Below, one piece after another: positions 28,084 through 30,739 of a DNA stretch of 30,739 nucleotides; positions within the stretch are counted from its first letter, which is position 1; each line of letters starts with the position of its first letter. Location of the stretch: positions 1 to 30,739 of the IMG/VR virus record IMGVR_UViG_3300010354_008420. The stretch is one strand, 5' to 3'. The DNA comes from a virus. Both the position numbers and the translations under genes were made by a program. The notes beneath the pieces were generated by a model. That model was given only the letters and a program-made list of their open reading frames with translations, did no database searches and was not told where the DNA came from.

Positions 28084-29063
28084 ACCACTACCATTTGAGT
28101 TATAACATAATCAAGAAGAAGTTTGTCTGCATATGAAGACCCAGTTCCATTGAATGCTTCTGATTTAAACTCAAAGTCCCAATCTGTTGTTGATATTTTA
28201 TTTACGTATTTATCTCTCCATGCTCTATCTTTTGAAAAATACGATCTCATTATTTCTATTGTAGCTTGCTCTACGTCATCTGGTACGGAATGCCATCCAA
28301 ATCTAGCATAGACATCATATGATTTATTTGCCTTAAATATGTTTGGTGAAACATCATGAATTGATGGAGGAACCATACCATTTGCAATATACGTATCTCC
28401 TTCAATTAAAGAAGACTGATTTATTTTAATTCCAAATCCGCTTGCAGTTGGCTCAATAATGTAACCAATATTATTTATATTGTTTAAATTATCTATCAAT
28501 ATATTATCATTTTGATGTAATGTATGGAGTTGATAAATTTTGCTCGGCAATGGTAATACTGATGAGTCATTACCCATAATTGTAAATTTATTATCATGCA
28601 AATAAAATTTTTGTCCAGTGAAGTGTTCCACTTGTTTTCTAGCGTACTTCTCTGCCATTCTTAATTCGTGATATGATTTATAATTTGGATCATTTGCATC
28701 AGACCCAACACCTAAATCCTCTAGAGCTTCTTCTATAGAGATATATGGTGTAACTACGTCTAGATATGTGTAGTGATAATATGTTGTGGAATTATATTCA
28801 TACACCCACTGCAATTTATATTTTCTATTTCGATTCGCATAAGTTACTGGAACAATTACAGAGTAAACGCTAAAATCTACGTCTGACTCTGTAGCAGTAA
28901 GTGTTAGAATAACATCTTCTGGGTCAATTGCAGGAGATACTTTAGGATCTTCAGTTATATCTGAAAAATAAACAACTACGTCGCCTTCAGGCTGTACAGC
29001 TTCTCCATTAATATATAATTTTGTTGATACCGCTGTATTAGTGTTTTTGTATATCTCTGCCAT
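28080..29063 (-). CDS. Head-tail connector adaptor
   Basis: 327 residues. The N-terminal ~110 residues look like an immunoglobulin-like beta domain (VSTKLYINGEAVQPEGDVVVYF), an addition to the usual connector. From about 115 a helix-rich connector of the gp6/gp15 type follows: ISIEEALEDLGV, RMAEKYARKQVEHFTG, and near the end VPDDVEQATIEIMRSYFSKD, the typical long helix of adaptor subunits. It would bind the portal ring and carry the tail. It is the second gene after the capsid gene. The ATG has only a weak ribosome binding site. Confidence 0.72.
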   Translation of the reverse strand: MAEIYKNTNTAVSTKLYINGEAVQPEGDVVVYFSDITEDPKVSPAIDPEDVILTLTATESDVDFSVYSVIVPVTYANRNRKYKLQWVYEYNSTTYYHYTYLDVVTPYISIEEALEDLGVGSDANDPNYKSYHELRMAEKYARKQVEHFTGQKFYLHDNKFTIMGNDSSVLPLPSKIYQLHTLHQNDNILIDNLNNINNIGYIIEPTASGFGIKINQSSLIEGDTYIANGMVPPSIHDVSPNIFKANKSYDVYARFGWHSVPDDVEQATIEIMRSYFSKDRAWRDKYVNKISTTDWDFEFKSEAFNGTGSSYADKLLLDYVITQMVVV

Positions 29064-29072
29064 TTATAAGGT

Positions 29073-29468
29073 TTAGTTATAGTACTCTTGTACCTCTCTT
29101 GGCGAAGCCAATCTAAACCCTTCCTCCTTGTCAAAAATTTGCTGAGCCTTATCACTTGGCATTGCTACAAAAGGATGATCTTTAGTAAATGTGTAACCTA
29201 AAACATCATATCTGTAATTATTTCTAGTCATTCTTACAAGAACAGCATCTTTATCAACTTCTTGATTTGGATCAAATTTAGTAAGAACTTCTACTTCTTC
29301 TTTTGCGTCTTCAATATTTTTAATTGTATTTTGATATACGGACCAGGTCACGCCTTCTTCTGCCAGTGCGGCAACAATGTCTGCTTTATTCTTTAGTCCT
29401 TCAGTATCTACGGCAAAATCGTCTGCAATCTGCTTTAACTCTTTTACCTTTAATGTGTCAAATGACAT
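29073..29468 (-). CDS. HeH/SAP-like domain protein after the capsid gene
   Basis: 131 residues. The first 40 (LKVKELKQIADDFAVDTEGLKNKADIVAALAEEGV) match the helix-extended-helix fold of HeH/SAP/Rho-N domains, small DNA- or protein-binding modules often found in genes beside phage capsid genes. The C-terminal half (about 70-131) is a mixed segment ending SPREVQEYYN. It may be a minor head protein or head-completion factor. ATG with AAGGAG 6 nt upstream, and a promoter of extended -10 type just before. The exact role is not known. Confidence 0.68.
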   Translation of the reverse strand: MSFDTLKVKELKQIADDFAVDTEGLKNKADIVAALAEEGVTWSVYQNTIKNIEDAKEEVEVLTKFDPNQEVDKDAVLVRMTRNNYRYDVLGYTFTKDHPFVAMPSDKAQQIFDKEEGFRLASPREVQEYYN

Positions 29469-29495
29469 ATTATCTCCTTAATATTAGGTCTATTA

Positions 29496-29504
29496 ATTAT
29501 AGCA
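29496..29504 (-). promoter_or_regulatory. Extended -10 promoter after the capsid terminator
   Basis: TGCTATAAT on the minus strand (hexamer 29496-29501, TGn 29502-29504) is a perfect extended -10, with only T-rich sequence at the -35 position overlapping the terminator tail. It lies 28 nt upstream of the HeH gene ATG and would drive the neck operon. Confidence 0.58.
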
Positions 29505-29520
29505 TTAGTAGATTAAAAGG

Positions 29521-29552
29521 AAAAGCCCCCAAAAATTAATTTGGAGGCTTTT
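29521..29552 (-). terminator. Rho-independent terminator after the capsid gene
   Basis: Thirteen-bp arms at 29540-29552 and 29521-29533 around a 6-nt loop; the single non-Watson-Crick pair is a G-U wobble only when read as minus-strand RNA, which shows the direction. The stem is followed by TTTTCCTTTT. It lies 23 nt past the major capsid stop, uncoupling capsid from neck expression. Confidence 0.85.
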
Positions 29553-29574
29553 CAGCAGTTTAATTCCTATTTAA

Positions 29575-30609
29575 TTAGGAAGCAACCTTAACGTTCTTAA
29601 CAACGACCCAAGCATCTGCTTGTTCAATTTGAGCTCCAACACGAGTATACATTGTATATTCGATTGAGTCTTTCTTAGGCCAGAAGAAGCGGTACACGGT
29701 AACATCACGCTTGATACCAATAACAACGTTATTTGGGAATGTCAAGTGGATATCGCCCTGATCACCATCAGCGCCCTGAGTTTCCTTAAGCAAAGGAACT
29801 TCAACAATCGGAATACCGAATGCAAATGGGGCTGTGAAGCCTGCTGGACCACCAAGACCTGCTGTCTCGCCACGGATAATGCTTGCTGCAATATCTTGTG
29901 GGTTAACGTTTGATATATTCTGAGAAGTAGAATATAAGTAATCTTGGATTAGATTAGAACCAGAAAGGAAGCGAAGGTCTGGACGACGCTGCTTGTACTT
30001 TCTTGGGAGTGCCTTTAGGGCATTATTGAAGACTTCACGGGAGATGTTAGCGCCATCGGCGTCAACAACGTGACCGTTTGCCTTAGCAATCTTTACAATA
30101 CCATCAAAGGCCTTGTATAGATTGTCAGATGAGAGAGATGTATCACCATTAAGAACTACATCTTCAAGATCGTTACCTGCCTGTGTTGCCATCAGACGTG
30201 CAATGTGATCTTCGAGATCGGCACCTTCGATATTGTCTTCTAGAGACTCTGTTGAAAGTTCCCAATCAAGACGTAGCTTCTTTGTTGTAAGAGAGATCTT
30301 TGAGAATTGTACTGCAGCATTTGTGCCAGTATTCTCTGCTTCTGAAGCAAGCTTCATAAGCTTCTCGCCTACGCCAATACGATCAATCTCAGTAGTATCA
30401 GCTCGCATGCGAACTGTACGTGCTAATTTACCGACTACTGTTGCATCGAACATGTAATCGAGGAATCGTGCAGACTGCTCTGGATTTAGGAGACCACCTT
30501 TACCTTCGGATCCAACATGGATACCGTCGGTGGGATCTGCTGCTCCAACCATGCTACCTGTCATGGTAGTATCGGCTGCTGCTGCTTTAGCTAATAGTTC
30601 ATTACTCAT
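29575..30609 (-). CDS. Major capsid protein, HK97 fold
   Basis: 344-residue shell protein. Features that fit the HK97 family: helical N-arm, GLLNPEQSARFLDYMFDATVVGKLARTVRM (about 39-68; spine-helix entry region), the E-loop/P-domain strand LTTKKLRLDWELSTESLEDN, and the C-terminal VTVYRFFWPKKDSIEYTMYTRVGAQIEQADAWVVVK. There is no long N-terminal scaffold domain, so scaffolding probably comes from the gene upstream. The ATG lies 19 nt past the upstream stop, with a somewhat distant GGTGA site. Codons look more C-rich than in the rest of the window, in line with very high expression, and a strong terminator follows. Confidence 0.9.
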   Translation of the reverse strand: MSNELLAKAAAADTTMTGSMVGAADPTDGIHVGSEGKGGLLNPEQSARFLDYMFDATVVGKLARTVRMRADTTEIDRIGVGEKLMKLASEAENTGTNAAVQFSKISLTTKKLRLDWELSTESLEDNIEGADLEDHIARLMATQAGNDLEDVVLNGDTSLSSDNLYKAFDGIVKIAKANGHVVDADGANISREVFNNALKALPRKYKQRRPDLRFLSGSNLIQDYLYSTSQNISNVNPQDIAASIIRGETAGLGGPAGFTAPFAFGIPIVEVPLLKETQGADGDQGDIHLTFPNNVVIGIKRDVTVYRFFWPKKDSIEYTMYTRVGAQIEQADAWVVVKNVKVAS

Positions 30610-30628
30610 TAGTTTATTTTCACCTACC

Positions 30629-30739
30629 TTATTTTATCAATTCACTAACGGAACCGAGGAAAGTGCCGTTCCATTTTGATTTTTTTATTGTTACTTCCTG
30701 TGACCCGCCAAGGTCAGAGGACTTCTTAATTGCAGTCTC
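30629..30739 (-). CDS. C-terminal end of a probable capsid protease/scaffold protein
   Basis: The frame is open from the right edge to TAA 30629-30631 and supplies the last 36 residues only. They contain two Gly-rich and Lys-rich stretches and end KSKWNGTFLGSVSELIK. Tails with a W-x-G-x-FLGS pattern occur at the ends of phage head maturation protease/scaffold proteins encoded directly before the capsid gene, which is where this one lies; that comparison is from memory and position. The rest of the gene lies outside the window. Confidence 0.6.
   Translation of the reverse strand, partial: ETAIKKSSDLGGSQEVTIKKSKWNGTFLGSVSELIK

Overview
The window is a contiguous piece of an A+T-rich tailed-phage genome (probably a siphovirus). 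Every gene I accept is on the minus strand, so transcription runs from right to left. The structural module shows a long-tailed virus: HK97-type major capsid protein, neck and connector proteins, tail tube protein, tail assembly chaperone with a programmed -1 frameshift, a 3445-residue tape measure protein, then tail-tip and fibre proteins. I see no tail sheath or contractile baseplate genes. Bacterial-type promoters and strong AGGAGG-like ribosome binding sites fit a bacterial host. The tail layout and small replication genes feel like those of actinobacterial phages, but that is only an impression; the sequence does not settle the host.

Layout from right to left. 30739-29469: the end of a probable capsid protease/scaffold gene, the major capsid protein, a hairpin terminator and an extended -10 promoter. 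29468-26372: a HeH/SAP-like protein and four neck/connector/tail-completion genes packed with short overlaps. 26371-25479: a promoter and near-perfect Shine-Dalgarno for the tail tube protein, its terminator, and another promoter. 25478-14476: tail chaperones and the tape measure protein. 14476-5351: tail-tip proteins, a 966-residue fibre with 21 ten-residue repeats and a C-terminal S74 self-cleaving chaperone, a 50-residue coiled-coil protein and a small structural protein. 5350-5269: a near-consensus promoter followed by an inverted repeat where transcription should start. 5268-1: the replication module, with metallophosphoesterase, small zinc proteins, HTH protein, DnaB-type helicase, CHC2/Toprim primase, single-strand DNA-binding protein and the first 12 codons of a DnaE-type polymerase.

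The most unusual object is the tape measure protein. Besides the usual tape-measure core, hydrophobic stretches and coiled coil, it appears to carry several globular modules separated by Gly-Gly motifs: a tail-lysozyme-like domain (Glu2560), a possible atypical-kinase-like domain (Lys1401, Glu1412, Asp1484, Asn1489), an ADP-ribosyltransferase-like domain (Arg3119, Ser3160, Glu3209/3210) and an unassigned helical module. The tape measure is normally ejected at infection, so these could be protein effectors delivered with the genome. That is a hypothesis from motif reading, not a demonstrated function.

The second clear result is the chaperone frameshift: a CCCAAAC slippery heptamer, a 6-nt spacer and a nested stem-loop containing the zero-frame stop. 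There is no stretch over 300 bases without a gene. I saw no tRNA, CRISPR array, insertion sequence or integrase.
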